A stretch of DNA of 64,000 nt from Bolinopsis microptera (Eukaryota; Ctenophora; Tentaculata; Lobata; Bolinopsidae), in the NCBI RefSeq assembly GCF_026151205.1, contig NC_087079.1, forward strand, positions 248,001 to 312,000, written 5' to 3'. Positions within the stretch are counted from its first letter, which is position 1. The number at the start of each line of letters is the position of its first letter. This document shows, piece after piece, positions 62,490-64,000 of the stretch. Position numbers and translations under genes: made by a program. The notes under the pieces are model-generated. The model did not search any database, had not been told where the DNA came from, and saw only the letters and a list, made by a program, of their open reading frames with translations.

Positions 62490-64000
62490 AATGTCATTAG
62501 CAGTGAAAAAGGTATAAAGCCGTTTGTATATTATTTTTTCAAATATTTTACCAAAGATTGGCAATATTGACACAGGTCTATAATTTTCTATATTTTCTTT
62601 ATTATCTTTTTTATGGATAGGAGTTACTTTGCCTATTTTGAATATGGATGGGAACGTGCCTTTTTGAATACATGTATTATACAAATTTGCTAATATGTTG
62701 GATAAGAGATGAGCCGGTTTCTTGATAACTGCTATTGGTATATCACTGGCTTTTCCGTTAACGAATTCTTGAATTATTTCAAGAATCTCCTCAGGATGAG
62801 TTTCTTCTAGATGTATTGAACTGTTGACTGATTTCGACATAAACTCAACAAATGATTGCATTGGTTGGATAGACAGTTGGTTCTCGGACAAAACCTTCTC
62901 ATTTAAATTACTAGCTAAAGATGTAAAGTAACTATTGAATTTGTTTGCAATTGACCGCCTACAAATTACTCTAGTTCCATCTATAATGAAGTCATCTTTT
63001 AGCTGATTCTTCTTTTTGCCACAAAGCTCGTTAATTATTTGCCAGGTTTTTTTGGAATTATGGCTACTTTTCTCAAACTTTTCAGCATAATACCTGGTTT
63101 TGGCAGTTTTTATGGCAATTTTAAGATATTTTGAGTAGTCCTTGTAAACATTATGTTTTTCCAGATCCCCATCTGGAATTAACAATGTTTTTGTTTTTTT
63201 CCATTCGAAATAAAGTCTGGCTTTTTTCTCCACTGAGTTGATAAGGCCGTTTGTGATCCATGGATTTGTTATATTATTTCGTTTGGTGGTTTTTGGTGAA
63301 GCCAATTTGCAAGATATATCTATCTTTTCTTGAAACAGATCCATGAAGGATTCAAAAGAGTCACATCTGTGGTAGAATGTATCTATGTCGTTTTCAATTT
63401 CTTCACAGAGCTTATCAAGGTTTGCATTACTATAGTTATAATAAATGGTTGTTTTTTCAGGTGATTTATTCTGTTCCGAACTAGTATCAGAATTCATTAC
63501 TTGAAGGCAGAAAATGGGCTGGTGATGTGAAGCACTATCCTGAATTACTCCAGATATAGTTGATGAGTGAATGTCATTAGTGTGTATGTTATCAATGCAC
63601 GTTTTTGAGCAGTGGGGCATTTGGTGTGTGGGAATGGATATTGTGGGCGTGAACCCGTGACTATAAATAACTTCTTCGAATATATCTTCATCTGGGCCTG
63701 ATAAATTGGTTATGTTAACATTGAAGTCCCCTAATATGTATGCTTTATGTCCTTTCAGTGCAGTAAGAACTTCTTTATACTGTGCATTGAAGTTAGCAAG
63801 TGGATTGCTTGGTGAGCGGTATACAACTCCAACTGTTACTGGTTCTGGAGCATTACTTATTGTTACGAATAGGGACTCAAATTGCTCTGTACAAACAGAT
63901 AACTTTTCAATCACACTAAAGTTAAAGGAGTTGTAAATGTAGAGAGAAACTCCACTTCCTTTACTTTTTACCTGTTGTGTCTTATTAGAAACGAAGCGTT
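62490..64000 (-). CDS. Non-LTR 3 ORF2, APE endonuclease and start of RT (runs off the window)
   Basis: Open up to the window edge; the true start lies beyond. Endonuclease motifs: GSGVSLYIYN, VGVVYRSPSN, AYILGDFNVNI, TCIDNIHTN and ASHHQPIF. RT starts with NGKASDIPIAVIKKPAH, FKIGKVTPIHKKD and ENYRPVSILPIFGKIFEK, then is cut by the MITE. SHHQP in place of the usual SDH also occurs in the sister ORF2 (THHHP at about 46548), so it is a clade trait rather than damage. Confidence 0.88.

Overview
This is animal nuclear DNA, AT-rich and dominated by transposons. Evidence for an animal: spliced GT-AG host genes (hydroxymethylbilane synthase, ASCC1-like genes), metazoan-type 5S rRNA sequence, CCCTAA-type short repeats, several APE-type non-LTR retrotransposon families and several Penelope-like elements (PLEs). 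I cannot fix the species. A non-bilaterian or other invertebrate such as a cnidarian fits, but that is inference. I recognise only three host genes: a three-exon HMBS gene (13426-18986, minus) and two tandem intronless ASCC1-like genes (25725-26687 and 27010-28080, minus). Nearly everything else is nested mobile DNA.

Layout. 1-4223: a minus-strand PLE with the GIY-YIG nuclease at its N-terminus, split by a 2.15-kb inverted-repeat element (947-3100, 4-bp duplication). 4693-7856: one-ended copy (A) of an unusual foldback element carrying 33-bp minisatellites and a 5S rRNA copy. 7900-10140: interspersed repeat S, an 11-bp tandem array and a CCGGCTAGTAGCCGG-type satellite. 10093-10809: broken retrotransposon ORF1 with part of an AlkB-like domain. 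13426-18986: HMBS. 20129-23645: PLE1 sitting in repeat R and itself split by a non-LTR fragment. 25617-28080: hairpin and ASCC1 pair. 29437-35072: PLE2 in repeat S, split by an L2-like element. 35094-50709: PLE3, a nest of about 15.6 kb holding foldback element B (38037-42200), an R copy and a full non-LTR element whose ORF1 joins PHD, AlkB-like and SGNH domains. 51340-51946: a GIY-YIG remnant between inverted hammerhead-ribozyme repeats. 53352-59673: an RLE-type (R2-like) retrotransposon with a 17-bp target duplication, split by a second full-length non-LTR element. 60107-64000: a minus-strand non-LTR element split by an 839-bp hAT-like MITE (8-bp duplication).

The most notable signals are: (i) the foldback element with 5S rRNA genes inside kilobase-long terminal inverted repeats; (ii) two different retrotransposons that share the same 38-nt 5' leader, once 2 nt ahead of the ATG, which could be a spliced-leader relic; (iii) two hammerhead ribozymes in inverted orientation; (iv) the PHD-AlkB-SGNH ORF1; and (v) several insertions whose removal exactly restores a reading frame, so the order of insertion can be read directly.
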